Source of the DNA: Maioricimonas rarisocia
Lineage (GTDB): Bacteria > Planctomycetota > Planctomycetia > Planctomycetales > Planctomycetaceae
NCBI RefSeq assembly: GCF_007747795.1
Contig: NZ_CP036275.1
Location: 3,774,001 to 3,838,000, forward strand
DNA length: 64,000 nucleotides
Direction: 5' to 3'
The notes under the pieces were generated by a model. That model saw only the letters and a list, made by a program, of their open reading frames with translations. It did no database searches and was not told the origin of the DNA. Positions 54,113-64,000 of the stretch are shown here, one piece after another (position 1 is the first letter of the stretch; the number at the start of each line of letters is the position of its first letter). The translations under genes and the position numbers were made by a program.

Positions 54113-56440
54113 ATGATCGAGTTTCTGAGCGGAAACCGGATTGATTATGCGTGCTTCGCCCTGGTAACCCTGGGGCTCTGGGGGGGCATGTTGCTGGACC
54201 TGCGGCGTCAGGGCGTTGATCCCTCGCTCGTACGTTGCGGGTGGGGGCTGACACTGATAATGCTCCTGACCGGCGGGTTGGTCGTTCTCGCGCAGGAAAC
54301 AGCAGGGCACGCTTCGGCGGACTCTTTCGAACCGGTCGCCCTCCGCTGGGCCGCGTTTTCGATGCTGACGGTGCTCACCGGCGGAGGAATGTGGCTCATC
54401 GGCAGGATCGGGCAACTGCGACTGAACAACCGGCTTGCAGAACAGCAGGCCGAGCGCTCGGCCGATGCCCGGTCGCGGTTTCTGCACCGCGTCAGCCATG
54501 AGGTCCGGACACCACTGAACGGCGTCTTTGGCATGGCGCACCTGTTGCAGGAAACCTCGCTCACGTCCCGGCAGAACGAATACGTCGAAATGATCGAGAG
54601 CTCGGCCCGGTGGCTCGAAACAATCATCAACGATGTCCTGGACTATTCGCATATCACGTTGGACGCAATGCACGTCGTCGAGTCGGACTTCGTGCTGCAG
54701 GAAGTACTGGGAGACATTCTCGAACGGTTCTCGGACGTCGCCGAGCAGAAAGGGATTCACCTTAACTGCAGCACCACAGGTGGCGTTCCCGAACGTCTTC
54801 ACGGCAATGGCGAATGTCTGAAACAGGTCCTGATACAGCTCGTCGACAACGCGGTCCGGTTTACGGAACACGGGCACGTTCGCGTCAATGTCAGCCTCGA
54901 CGCAACTGCCAGCGACGGCGGGCACTGCCTGCACTTTTCAATCGAGGACACCGGCGAGGGAATCCCACAGGATCGCATTGAATCCATCTTTGACGAGTTT
55001 ACGCAGCAACCGCCGGCCGAGTCACAGTTCGGCGGATCGGGGTTAGGGCTCGCGATCTGTCGGAAACTCGTGAACCGTCTCGGCGGACGGATCTGGGCCG
55101 TCAGCTTTCCCGGCCAGGGAACGACGTTCCACGTCACCCTGACCATGCTGCAGGCACAGAACCACCCCACAGTTTCCGATGCCGAAGCGAGTTCACTTCG
55201 TGGCCGCAGCGTGCTGCTGCTCGACGCCGATCCGGTTTCGCGGGCGATTCTCCAGTCCGTTCTGCGGAGCTGGGGGATGCGTCCGCGCTCGGCCCTGCAC
55301 GGTGCCGAGATTGAGCGGCTGATGTCGAGCGCGGCCGATGCCGGTCACCCCTTTGACTTCGTGGTGATCGATGAAGCCGCCCTCGAGCGATCGGAACTGA
55401 ACCGTATTCTTGCCCACATCCGAAACGGCGCGTTGGGGCGACCGAGGAGCCTGCTGCTTGTCACTGGACAGGCAGCGGCTCCGGTCGGTGCAGCGGACGC
55501 ATGTGTGGCCAAAGAACAGTTGCCCGGATCGCTGTTGAGCGCCTTTCAGGTCGAACCCGCCGCCGAACACGAGCAATTTGACGAGACCGCTGCAACTCTG
55601 ACCTCCGACTCCCGCAAGCAGACCGTGCCGCTGCGGGTCCTGCTGGCCGAGGACAACAGCGTCAACCAGGTCTATGCCCGCTCATTGCTCGAGAAACGCG
55701 GACACACCGTGACCGTCGTTGCTGACGGTCAGCGGGCCGTCGCCGAGGCACTCTCCGGCCGGCACGATCTGGTCCTCATGGACATTCAGATGCCCCGACT
55801 GGACGGGCTGACCGCAACGCGTCAGATCCGGGAGCGTGAACAGGCACACCCCACGTCCCGGAAGATCCCCATTATCGCATTGACGGCCTACGCGATGCCG
55901 GGGGATCGTCACCGATGTCTCGAAGCAGGGATGGACGGCTACGTCGCCAAGCCGATTCGCCCCCAGAAACTGTACGCCGTCATCGACCTCCTGACCGCTC
56001 AGGCCGAAACACCTTCCTCCGAACCCAGTGACCCGCCGCACAACGAAGCACCGGCGGCGTCGTCGTGTCCCGACACTCCTGGCCCCGTCGATTGGGATGC
56101 GGCACGCCGCCGGACCGCACACGATCTCGCGCTGCTCAACAGCGTGTGCGAGATCTTTCTGCCGGACAGCGAGACCTTGCTGCGCGACATTCGCTCCGCA
56201 GCATCACGGGGCGACTTCCCCATGGTCCGCCGGACGGCCCACACGCTGAAGGGGACCCTCGGCTACTTCGGCGTCCCCGACGCAGTCGCTGCTGCCGAAA
56301 CCATCGAGCAGATGGGAGCGCACGAGTCGCTGGACGACTTCCCGGTCGAGTACGAGCGGCTGCGCGAACTCGTCGATCAGGTTCGCAGTGATGTCGAACA
56401 GCGGCTGCGGACGACGAATTCCTCACCGTCCGCCGAGTAA
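54113..56440 (+). CDS. Hybrid histidine kinase with two receiver domains and Hpt
   Basis: The 775-residue protein has about three hydrophobic helices at the N-terminus (residues about 8-105) with almost no periplasmic loop. A HisKA domain follows with 'SHEVRTPLNG' (phospho-His129), then HATPase_c motifs 'QLVDNAVRFTEHGHV' (N box), 'EDTGEGIP' (G1), and 'GGSGLGLAI' (G2). The first receiver domain (about 365-480) is divergent. The second (about 505-630) is canonical, with 'AEDN', Asp557 in 'LMDIQMPRLDG' and 'AKP'. A C-terminal Hpt domain has His710 in 'RRTAHTLKG'. It is a complete His-Asp-His relay; the output regulator is not adjacent. Confidence 0.93.
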   Translation: MIEFLSGNRIDYACFALVTLGLWGGMLLDLRRQGVDPSLVRCGWGLTLIMLLTGGLVVLAQETAGHASADSFEPVALRWAAFSMLTVLTGGGMWLIGRIGQLRLNNRLAEQQAERSADARSRFLHRVSHEVRTPLNGVFGMAHLLQETSLTSRQNEYVEMIESSARWLETIINDVLDYSHITLDAMHVVESDFVLQEVLGDILERFSDVAEQKGIHLNCSTTGGVPERLHGNGECLKQVLIQLVDNAVRFTEHGHVRVNVSLDATASDGGHCLHFSIEDTGEGIPQDRIESIFDEFTQQPPAESQFGGSGLGLAICRKLVNRLGGRIWAVSFPGQGTTFHVTLTMLQAQNHPTVSDAEASSLRGRSVLLLDADPVSRAILQSVLRSWGMRPRSALHGAEIERLMSSAADAGHPFDFVVIDEAALERSELNRILAHIRNGALGRPRSLLLVTGQAAAPVGAADACVAKEQLPGSLLSAFQVEPAAEHEQFDETAATLTSDSRKQTVPLRVLLAEDNSVNQVYARSLLEKRGHTVTVVADGQRAVAEALSGRHDLVLMDIQMPRLDGLTATRQIREREQAHPTSRKIPIIALTAYAMPGDRHRCLEAGMDGYVAKPIRPQKLYAVIDLLTAQAETPSSEPSDPPHNEAPAASSCPDTPGPVDWDAARRRTAHDLALLNSVCEIFLPDSETLLRDIRSAASRGDFPMVRRTAHTLKGTLGYFGVPDAVAAAETIEQMGAHESLDDFPVEYERLRELVDQVRSDVEQRLRTTNSSPSAE

Positions 56441-56506
56441 ACGCCGACGGGGGGGAGACAGCAGCCGGGTGCCACTCAATCTGCCCCGCCCACGCTCTCC
56501 GGACGA

Positions 56507-57328
56507 TCAGCTGCTCGCACTCCGATAGTTTCGCAGCGACCACTGAAAGATGCGTCGCGAGGCCACCAGCGTCAGCAGTGTCAGCGCCGGGGCGAGAAAG
56601 ACGACCTGCCACGACGGCTCGAGGACCTTCGCCAGAATCACCCGCGACGGGACTGTCACCACCAGCAGCACGGGAATGATGAACGAGAAACCGAACCACA
56701 GCACTTCGCCCACTGCGGATTGTCGGTAGATCCCCTGCGGATAGCGGGCAAACGACGTGATGTAGAACCAGAAATCGTACAGCCCCTGGTTGCGGCCGAA
56801 CCAGATACTGGTGCTGGCCAGCGCGATCATCAACGCGTAGAAGAACATTACGCCAACCACAATCAGCAGGCTGTACGTGATGACCCGGGCCGGCGTGATC
56901 TCGGCACCGGTCGAAACCAGCGAATAGGTCAGCAGTGCCAGCGCAAAGAGCACCTGGTTGAACATCGCCAGATTGATGCGCTCGGCTGAGACCAGAAACT
57001 GCGTGTCGATCGGCTTGAGCAGCGCGAAGTCGAGGTTCCCGGTCCGGATCAGCTCGCTGAAGTTCGCACAGTTCGGCATGAACAGCGCTTCGACGAAGCC
57101 GTTGATCAGCATCCCGGTCGCCATGAAGCCGAAATACTCTTCCCGCGTCCAGTCCTGGATCGTCGGCACATGCCGGTAGATGATGTCGAACAGTACCAGC
57201 TGAGCGACAAACCAGAACATCCGCGTGATCAGTTCGATCACGAAGTTGCCCCGGTACGACAGTTCCCGCAACACGGAATTGCGAAAGAACGTCAGCCAGA
57301 CCCGGGGATAGTTCGGTCGAAACGTCAT
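56507..57328 (-). CDS. ABC-2 type transporter permease
   Basis: The start at 57328 ([15 protein letters not shown]) gives 273 residues with six hydrophobic segments. '[23 protein letters not shown]', '[21 protein letters not shown]' and '[21 protein letters not shown]' fit the ABC-2 (DUF990-like) permease family, whose partners are an ATPase and a second permease. Neither partner gene is in the window. It lies 14 bases downstream of an unknown gene on the same strand and converges on the hybrid kinase. Confidence 0.82.
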   Translation of the reverse strand: MTFRPNYPRVWLTFFRNSVLRELSYRGNFVIELITRMFWFVAQLVLFDIIYRHVPTIQDWTREEYFGFMATGMLINGFVEALFMPNCANFSELIRTGNLDFALLKPIDTQFLVSAERINLAMFNQVLFALALLTYSLVSTGAEITPARVITYSLLIVVGVMFFYALMIALASTSIWFGRNQGLYDFWFYITSFARYPQGIYRQSAVGEVLWFGFSFIIPVLLVVTVPSRVILAKVLEPSWQVVFLAPALTLLTLVASRRIFQWSLRNYRSASS

Positions 57329-57342
57329 CGGCTCTTCCCGTC

Positions 57343-59007
57343 TCAACCGAGCTGTCCGAACAGGTCGCGAAGCGATTCCGCGGGGAACAGGCTCCACGAG
57401 TACTCGCGGCTGCAGAGGATGCCGTTTGCGGCGAGCTGAGACTCGGTTTCGGCGATCTGCCGTTCAAGCTGTTCGCGCTCACCGCCGGCCCGGGAGGCCA
57501 GTTCACTGCTGATCTGCTTGAGCCGGCGATGCCGGGCCCGGTTCAGCGGCCGCCGGGCAAGTCGCTCCCGTTTCGAGAGTCCTTCGGGACGTGACGCTTC
57601 CTGCTCCTGCAGCAGCGTCTGTTTCTCGCGAACCAGTTCCTGGACGTCCTCTCCGGTCACGCCGTGGCGTTCGGCGTTGTACTGCAGGTCGCGAAGGTCC
57701 GTACGCAGACGCCGCAAGTCGTCGATCGTGGCAGGATGGCCGCCCCCCAGCGGCAGGTAAAGCGTTGCCGAAAGCGTCATGAAACGGGGCGGGCAGATCT
57801 CGAAGAACGTTTCGACGATCCTGTCGGTCATCTCGTCGTACTTTGCACCGCCGATGCCGTGAACGAACATGTCTCCCAGGCTCAGCCGGGCAAACAGCGT
57901 CGTCGTCAGAGCCCGCGTTCGGAACCGCCAGCCCTGCAGTTCCAGCTCACGGAGAGCTTCGACGGCACAGCAGGCATCCATTTCCGGAGAGAGTGGTAGC
58001 TCCGTCACGACATTCGTATCGGCAGCGAGCTGGATCCGGTTTCCGATCTGACGGGCAAACACGCGCTGTCGCTGCAGATCCCCTTTCCGCCACAGCCAGA
58101 ACGGGGCTTCGAGCCAGCCGTCACGCGAGACCAGTTCCGGAACCGGATGGGTGCGGCTGTGGATCCGGTTCTGACGGCGATATTCATCCAGAGCCGAATT
58201 GTGACACTCCTGGAATCGCGGCAGGTGGGCCAGCAGGTGGCTCGTAAACCAGAGGAACGAATCCAGCCGGCACATGCGGCTCAGGGGCATTTCGAGGTTT
58301 GTCAGCCCCCAGCGTCGTTCCTGGCGGTGGCGGGCGGCAGCCAGGCAGTCGGTCAGCCGGCGTGTCCGCCCCATCCGTTCAATGGCATCCGGCCAGACGT
58401 CCTTGATGATGGGTGCGATGCCCCAGGGCTCCATCGCCTCCGCGACGCGTTCCGCAAACGAGGTGAACGTCTGCCGGGAGACGATATCGCAATCTTCGAA
58501 GGGAATCGCCGGTCGCGGCTCGTCGAAAACGACGGAATCAAATCGGGGCTCATTGCGTGTGCCGGCCGGCACACGGACCGCCATCGAGGGGGCCGTGTCG
58601 TTGTCGACAATCAGGTTGAGCCCGACGCCGCCCGTCCGCTCGGCCAGGGCCCCTGTGGCAAAGTTCTTGACCCACACACCGGGATGAAACAGAGCCGGCT
58701 GGTGGCCGGTCACGATCAGCGACGACGGAGCTTCCGGGACCGAAACCCGTTCGCCGAGCAGATCTGAGGTGAACGCCGCGGCAGCCTGCAGGGCTTCGAA
58801 CCGGGCTCGCCGCCTCAGCTCGCCAAGCGACCGACCCTGCACGTTGTAGTTGCACGTGTCGAGAGAGGACTGGTTTGCGTCGGTCGCTGACGCGGCTTCA
58901 GCAAGGTCCGGCACGGCCAGCAGCGAGCCGTTGGAGCGTGGGACGCGCAGACGGGGGCGCGGAAGGGAACACTGTACGTCGGATTCGGTGTCGAGGTGGC
59001 AGCTCAC
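57343..59007 (-). CDS. Unknown protein with a weak BshC resemblance
   Basis: The 554-residue protein starts with GTG at 59007. The segment '[33 protein letters not shown]' (about 95-128) loosely resembles the nucleotide-binding start of BshC-type cysteine ligases ('VVGGQQAGLLTGPLY'), and '[26 protein letters not shown]' occurs in the second half. The C-terminal 130 residues form a charged coiled-coil-like stretch ('[33 protein letters not shown]'), also seen in BshC. I would not assign bacillithiol synthesis on this basis. It lies between a glycosyltransferase gene (91 bases upstream) and the ABC permease gene. Confidence 0.7.
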   Translation of the reverse strand: MSCHLDTESDVQCSLPRPRLRVPRSNGSLLAVPDLAEAASATDANQSSLDTCNYNVQGRSLGELRRRARFEALQAAAAFTSDLLGERVSVPEAPSSLIVTGHQPALFHPGVWVKNFATGALAERTGGVGLNLIVDNDTAPSMAVRVPAGTRNEPRFDSVVFDEPRPAIPFEDCDIVSRQTFTSFAERVAEAMEPWGIAPIIKDVWPDAIERMGRTRRLTDCLAAARHRQERRWGLTNLEMPLSRMCRLDSFLWFTSHLLAHLPRFQECHNSALDEYRRQNRIHSRTHPVPELVSRDGWLEAPFWLWRKGDLQRQRVFARQIGNRIQLAADTNVVTELPLSPEMDACCAVEALRELELQGWRFRTRALTTTLFARLSLGDMFVHGIGGAKYDEMTDRIVETFFEICPPRFMTLSATLYLPLGGGHPATIDDLRRLRTDLRDLQYNAERHGVTGEDVQELVREKQTLLQEQEASRPEGLSKRERLARRPLNRARHRRLKQISSELASRAGGEREQLERQIAETESQLAANGILCSREYSWSLFPAESLRDLFGQLG

Positions 59008-59098
59008 GTACGGCGACAGTCATCTGCGAGGAAAACGGGGAACCCCGGTGGGGCGGAGGTTGCGGCATGCGAGCACTTCCGCGGTCCGACGCGCGTCG

Positions 59099-59848
59099 TC
59101 AGTCTGCCTGGTCGCGCCCGTCCGCTCCGCATGGAACCTCCTGCAGGTCCATTTCTTTCTTAATGACCTGTTGATAATACGCCATTCGCCGTCTGGCGTC
59201 ATCGAGGGAGCCCCCGAACGACCGTTCTTCCTCCAGATAGACCAGCGGAATCGGAAATTCCACGATCTGCATCTGGTGCCGCACTGCCTGAATCCACAAC
59301 TGCAGTGGCATCGCGTAGCCCAGTTCGGTGATCTCGAACTTTCGCAGTGCCTCGACGTGGTACGCCTTGAAGCCACAAAATGAGTCGGTCAGTTCCAGAC
59401 CGAAACAGTTGTTCAGCTGTTGCGTAATCTCGAAGTTGATCGCCTTGCGGTCAGCGGGCGGCAGGCTGTCGTTGTCGAACGTCTTCAGATAGCGGCTGCC
59501 GGAGACGATGTCGATGTGCTCGCCCGAAGCGGGAAACAGGGCGTCCGCGAGTTCGGGAATCAGTCGCGGTTCGTGCTGCCCGTCACAGTCGATCGTCACC
59601 AGTGCGTCGTATCCGTGCTCGATGGCGTAGTCGAAGGCCGTCCGCAAGGCTGCACCGTAACCGGCATTCTGCTCGTGCCGGACAACCGCGATTCCTTCGG
59701 TTTCCTGCAGCAGGCAGGGCGTCCGGTCGGACGAACCGTCATCGACGACCAGCACATCTCCGCAGAACTGCCGGACGGTTCCCAGCACTTCGACGACGTG
59801 TTGTTCTTCGTTGAAAACGGGCAGCGCAGTCAGGTAGCGGGCAGACAT
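59099..59848 (-). CDS. Family 2 glycosyltransferase, DPM1-like
   Basis: The 249-residue protein has the GT-A start 'LPVFNEEQHVVEVL', 'VLVVDDGSSDRT', 'QNAGYGAALRTAFDYA' and 'ALVTIDCDGQHEP' (the D-x-D metal motif). It lacks the C-terminal membrane helices seen in some DPM1 homologues. It probably transfers a sugar from an NDP-sugar to a polyprenyl phosphate at the cytoplasmic face of the membrane. It is the first gene of a minus-strand group with the unknown gene and the ABC permease, a grouping that suggests cell-envelope glycolipid or glycan export. Confidence 0.9.
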   Translation of the reverse strand: MSARYLTALPVFNEEQHVVEVLGTVRQFCGDVLVVDDGSSDRTPCLLQETEGIAVVRHEQNAGYGAALRTAFDYAIEHGYDALVTIDCDGQHEPRLIPELADALFPASGEHIDIVSGSRYLKTFDNDSLPPADRKAINFEITQQLNNCFGLELTDSFCGFKAYHVEALRKFEITELGYAMPLQLWIQAVRHQMQIVEFPIPLVYLEEERSFGGSLDDARRRMAYYQQVIKKEMDLQEVPCGADGRDQAD

Positions 59849-59992
59849 GCGGTAATCCTTTCCGGGAGTCGAGCCGGGTCGCGATTGCAGAAAATCGAAC
59901 GCGGCCCGTGCGTTCGGGCGACTCCGAAAATTCTAGCGCCCCTGCAAACTCCGTCAAACCGACCGGCTCGGGGATTCTGGGGACCGTCACGG

Positions 59993-60020
59993 TTGAGGCC
60001 CCGAATCGACGTTCTACAAT
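59993..60020 (+). promoter_or_regulatory. Probable promoter of sodA
   Basis: TTGAGG (59993-59998) and TACAAT (60015-60020) are 16 bases apart and lie 70 bases before the SOD start. Confidence 0.5.
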
Positions 60021-60089
60021 GCGCCCTGACGGCTGATGACAGGAACACTGCCTGAAACTCTCGTGCCACCATCGGATAAGGAGTCGACC

Positions 60090-60698
<609 letters not shown>

Positions 60699-60836
60699 TT
60701 CCTGCCTGCTGGCACTCTGACGGATGCTCAGGGGCTCGGTTTCCTCGCGGATTCCGGGCTCCTTCGTGATTTCAGACGCGACTCTTTCGAATCCGCTTCG
60801 AAACCGGCCGCACGCTCCGACTGCGAGACCTCCCCG

Positions 60837-62135
60837 ATGCTCAACCGCGAAAAAAGTACTGCCTGTTTCGAACGGGCCTGCCGCACGATTCCGGGAGGCG
60901 TCAACAGCCCGGCACGGGCCTTCGGTGCGGTCGGCGGAGAACCGCTCATCATGCAGCGGGGGGAAGGCCAGTATCTCTACGACATCGACGGCAACCGCCT
61001 GCTGGACTACGTCGGCTCGTGGGGACCGCACATTCTTGGCCATGGTCACCCTGCCGTGACGGGCGCGATCGAAGACGCCCTGCGGAACCGGGGCACGAGC
61101 TTCGGTGCTCCCACCGAACTCGAAACCGAACTGGCCGAACTGGTCGTCGACGCCGTCCCCTCCATCGAGATGGTCCGCATGGTCAACTCGGGGACCGAAG
61201 CGACCATGAGCGCAATTCGGCTCGCGCGCGGCTTTACCGGTCGCAACGTCGTCATCAAGTTCGCCGGCTGCTACCACGGGCACGTCGACAGCCTGCTGGT
61301 CCAGGCCGGGAGTGGAGCACTCACGCACGGCGTCCCATCCAGTCCCGGCGTCCCCGCCGGCTGCACCGCCGACACAATTGCTCTCGAATACAACAATCTC
61401 GACGAACTGGCAGAGACATTCGAGAAGCGCGGTGACGAGATCGCCTGTATCATTCTCGAGCCCGTCGTCGGCAACATGGGTGTCGTCGCTCCGCAGCCCG
61501 GCTTCCTCGAAGGCTGCCGCGACCTCTGCACCAAGCACGATGCCCTGCTGATCTTCGACGAAGTCATGACCGGCTTCCGCCTTGCCTACGGCGGAGCCCA
61601 GGAACGGTTTGGCGTCACGCCCGATCTGACGACCCTCGGCAAGATCATCGGTGGCGGCCTGCCCGTCGGTGCCTACGGCGGACGGGCCGACGTGATGAAG
61701 ACGGTTTCTCCCACCGGCCCCGTTTACCAGGCGGGAACGCTTTCGGGCAATCCCCTCGCGATGGCCAGCGGAATCGCCACGCTCAGGACGCTCAAGGACA
61801 CCAACCCGTACCCGCAGCTCGAACAGACCACGGCCACCCTCGTGGAAGGTCTCCGGAACGCCGCGGCCGAGGCCGACATCCCCCATTCCGTCGCACAGGT
61901 CGGCAGCATGTTCACGCTGTTCTTCAATCCCGACCCGGTTACCAGCTTCACCGTTTCTGCCCGCAACGACACCGACCGTTTTGCCCGCTACTTCCAGGGC
62001 ATGCTCAATCGGGGCGTGTATCTTCCCTGCAGCCAGTTCGAGGCGAACTTCGTCTCCGCAAAGCACACCGATGACGATATCGCCGCGACGATCACCGCCG
62101 CCCGCGAGACTCTCGCCGAACTGCAGCAGGGCTGA
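60837..62135 (+). CDS. hemL: Glutamate-1-semialdehyde 2,1-aminomutase
   Basis: The 432-residue protein is a class-III PLP aminotransferase. It starts 'NREKSTACFERACRTIPGGVNSPARAFGAVGG', the HemL signature. Further motifs are 'VNSGTEATMSAIRLARG', 'GCYHGHVDSLLV', 'FDEVMTGFR' and the PLP-lysine loop 'LGKIIGGGLPVGAYGG'. It makes 5-aminolevulinate from glutamate-1-semialdehyde, in the C5 route to haem. No other haem gene is in the window. Confidence 0.97.
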   Translation: MLNREKSTACFERACRTIPGGVNSPARAFGAVGGEPLIMQRGEGQYLYDIDGNRLLDYVGSWGPHILGHGHPAVTGAIEDALRNRGTSFGAPTELETELAELVVDAVPSIEMVRMVNSGTEATMSAIRLARGFTGRNVVIKFAGCYHGHVDSLLVQAGSGALTHGVPSSPGVPAGCTADTIALEYNNLDELAETFEKRGDEIACIILEPVVGNMGVVAPQPGFLEGCRDLCTKHDALLIFDEVMTGFRLAYGGAQERFGVTPDLTTLGKIIGGGLPVGAYGGRADVMKTVSPTGPVYQAGTLSGNPLAMASGIATLRTLKDTNPYPQLEQTTATLVEGLRNAAAEADIPHSVAQVGSMFTLFFNPDPVTSFTVSARNDTDRFARYFQGMLNRGVYLPCSQFEANFVSAKHTDDDIAATITAARETLAELQQG

Positions 62136-62295
62136 CCGCCCGAAAGTTCCCGACGCATCGCCCCGCTCACGTTTCGTCGCTCCCGGCACGCAACTCCTCT
62201 TGGGGTGAAGCCGGGCCGTCCGCTACCATGCGTTGAGCCCCGGGAAACGCGAGCGTGAACCGTGCCCGGGCTTCGCTGTCGAGGGCGGCTCTGGA

Positions 62296-64000
62296 ATGTC
62301 TTATCGAACCGTCAAGCGCCTGCTGGGTGAAACCAGCCTGGAGCGCAAGTGCCGCTTCCTCTTCGGAGGCGGTCTGATGCTGCTGATCACCGGCAGCTTC
62401 TACTTCTATGCGCAGCTCAATCTGAAGGTCATCCGCCGGCAGCATCGCCAGCGGGCCGAACTCCTCATCTCGCAGAACCTGCAGAATCTCCACTGGGAGC
62501 TTTCGTGGCAGGATCCCGAGACGATTCCGATCATTCGGGAGCTCAACAAGGCCCTCAAGCCGCGGCAGCTGCGCGAGTACAACTGGAAGTTCATCTCTGC
62601 CGACCCGCAAGAGACCGATCCCAGCAAGCGGCACAGTAATCTCACCGAAGCCGACGCTCTCAACCGACTGCTCAGCGATGACGAATACGTTGTTCATGAG
62701 GATCGGGAGAGTGGCAACTACGAATACTTCGGGCCGGTCGTGGCCACCGAATCCTGTCTGAAGTGTCACAACTCGAGTGACCGCGGCATTGAACCGGTTC
62801 CCGTCGCCACGCGTGGCGGGACAGAGATCTTCGGCACGGCCAAGATCACGTTTCCTCTCTCTGAGACGCAGCGGGATATTGCCCAGAACAACGCCATCCT
62901 GATCGCAATGGCCATCGTGACCGCCTTCCTCGCGATGGTCGCGGCGTATGCCATCGTGCGGTACGTGATCGTCAAGCCGGTGCTGCACCTCAAGGACGTC
63001 AGCGATGCGATTGCGCATGGCGACCTCGACCAGCGGGCCGATATCCGGACCGGCGACGAGTTCGAGGAGCTCAGCCACGCCTACAACCGCATGCTGCGTC
63101 ACCTGGTGAATATTCAGGAAGAACTGCGGCAGGTCAACGCGAGCCTCGACGCGAAAGTGGATGAACTCGCCCAAGCGAACCTGAGCCTGCACGAGATGAA
63201 CAAGCTCAAGAACGAGTTCCTCGCCACGATGAGCCACGAACTCCGCACGCCCCTCAACAGCATCCTCGGCTTCAGCGACGTGCTGGCCGATTCGGAGAAC
63301 CTCAACGACCGGCAGAAGCGTTACGTCAGCAACATCCGCAGCTCGGGCCAGAACCTGCTCGCCCTGATCAACGACATCCTCGACCTCGCGAAGATCGAGG
63401 CGGGGAAGATGGACCTGCACCTCACCGAGTTCTCCATCCACGACCTCGTCGAGCGGCTCGTCGGATCGATGCTGCCGCTTGCCGAAAAGAAGAACATCGA
63501 TATGCAGTGGAGCGTCGCTCCCGACGTCCCCACTTCGCGGCAGGATGCCGGCAAGATGCAGCAGACCCTTTACAACCTGTTGTCCAACGCCGTGAAGTTT
63601 ACGCCGGAGGGGGGCCGCATTCGGGTTCAGGGACTGATGGCGGACGAGAACACGGTGGAACTGGTCGTTGCCGACACCGGCATCGGTATCCCGCTCGAAG
63701 ACCAGGGCAAGATTTTCGAGAAGTTCCGCCAGGGCCGGAATCTGCCGGGACAGCAGGACACGCTCACCCGCGAATACGAAGGAACCGGTCTGGGTCTGTC
63801 GATCGTCAAGGAACTGACGCGACTGCTCGGCGGGGAGATCCTTCTCGAGAGTGAGTTCGGCAAAGGGAGCACGTTTATCGTCCGTTTGCCGGTGACCCTG
63901 CAGGCCCCGTTGACCGAGGATCAGGAGCCGCTGCGGCAGCAGACGATCGAACTCCGCCGTCAGCTCAAGCCGGTTCTCGACGCCATGAAGGAGGCCGATC
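62296..64000 (+). CDS. Histidine kinase with haem-motif sensor domain (partial)
   Basis: This gene runs off the right edge; the reading frame from ATG 62296 is open to position 64000 (568 codons visible). Domains in order: a membrane helix (about 25-40); a DUF3365/Tll0287-like sensor with C154-L-K-C157-H158 (a CxxCH haem motif); a second helix (about 195-220); a HAMP domain; HisKA with 'ATMSHELRTPLNS' (phospho-His314); and HATPase_c with 'NLLSNAVKFTPEGG', 'VADTGIGIP' and 'GTGLGLSIVKEL'. A coiled coil links HAMP and HisKA. A covalently bound haem in a periplasmic sensor would suit detection of gas or redox state. The output domain is beyond the window. Confidence 0.9.
   Translation, partial: MSYRTVKRLLGETSLERKCRFLFGGGLMLLITGSFYFYAQLNLKVIRRQHRQRAELLISQNLQNLHWELSWQDPETIPIIRELNKALKPRQLREYNWKFISADPQETDPSKRHSNLTEADALNRLLSDDEYVVHEDRESGNYEYFGPVVATESCLKCHNSSDRGIEPVPVATRGGTEIFGTAKITFPLSETQRDIAQNNAILIAMAIVTAFLAMVAAYAIVRYVIVKPVLHLKDVSDAIAHGDLDQRADIRTGDEFEELSHAYNRMLRHLVNIQEELRQVNASLDAKVDELAQANLSLHEMNKLKNEFLATMSHELRTPLNSILGFSDVLADSENLNDRQKRYVSNIRSSGQNLLALINDILDLAKIEAGKMDLHLTEFSIHDLVERLVGSMLPLAEKKNIDMQWSVAPDVPTSRQDAGKMQQTLYNLLSNAVKFTPEGGRIRVQGLMADENTVELVVADTGIGIPLEDQGKIFEKFRQGRNLPGQQDTLTREYEGTGLGLSIVKELTRLLGGEILLESEFGKGSTFIVRLPVTLQAPLTEDQEPLRQQTIELRRQLKPVLDAMKEAD

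Overview
This 64 kb window is high-GC bacterial chromosome and looks like a member of the Planctomycetes. It carries two prepilin-like DUF1559 proteins, two Cys-type sulfatases, a DUF1080 domain, a DUF4159 protein, a Tat-exported Gfo/Idh/MocA oxidoreductase, a small cytochrome-like protein with CxxCH motifs and a VIT-vWA protein. That combination is typical of the phylum; I cannot fix the genus. I see no tRNA, rRNA, CRISPR array, insertion sequence or prophage. About 51 protein genes are supported on both strands, with many long antisense shadow frames caused by GC-rich third codon positions.

Layout. 0-10 kb: exported sugar-hydrolase-like and zinc-ribbon proteins, a methyltransferase, a MurJ-like flippase, and a DUF1559 / lipoprotein / DUF1559 block. 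10-20.6 kb: a second small lipoprotein, a large internally duplicated exported protein, two sulfatases, Dps, a J-domain/LRR fusion, an SMP-30-like lactonase and a GH5-like hydrolase. 21-23 kb: a stress cassette (CsbD-like, Pmp3/YqaE-like, six-BON periplasmic protein). 23-27 kb: a PEGA/propeller/DUF1080 lipoprotein, nnrD and larB. 27.5-38 kb: housekeeping genes (M24 peptidase, accB-accC, a PPi-type phosphofructokinase, folK-folB plus a pteridine-reductase-like SDR, UvrD helicase, DAHP synthase, hpt). 38-48 kb: MFS transporter, TPR protein, DUF4159 protein, PHP-domain protein, oxidoreductase, cytochrome-like protein. 48-64 kb: cdd, ilvD, VIT-vWA protein, hybrid histidine kinase, an ABC-2 permease with a glycosyltransferase and an unknown protein, MnSOD, hemL, and a haem-motif histidine kinase that runs off the right edge.

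The most striking element lies between the helicase and the DAHP synthase gene (36.06-36.40 kb). A promoter-like sequence is followed by a 30-codon reading frame in which seven of nine consecutive codons specify Phe, Trp or Tyr. A strong intrinsic terminator with a seven-T tract follows, then the first enzyme gene of aromatic amino-acid synthesis. A possible antiterminator pairs the last codons of the peptide with the 5' arm of the terminator. This is the architecture of ribosome-mediated transcription attenuation, here apparently sensing all three aromatic amino acids.

Other points worth a look are the Asp-for-Ser change in the active site of the SDR beside folB-folK, the PPi-type residues in the phosphofructokinase, a C-S-T-C-R sulfatase motif, the stress cassette, and the haem-motif sensor kinase at the right edge.
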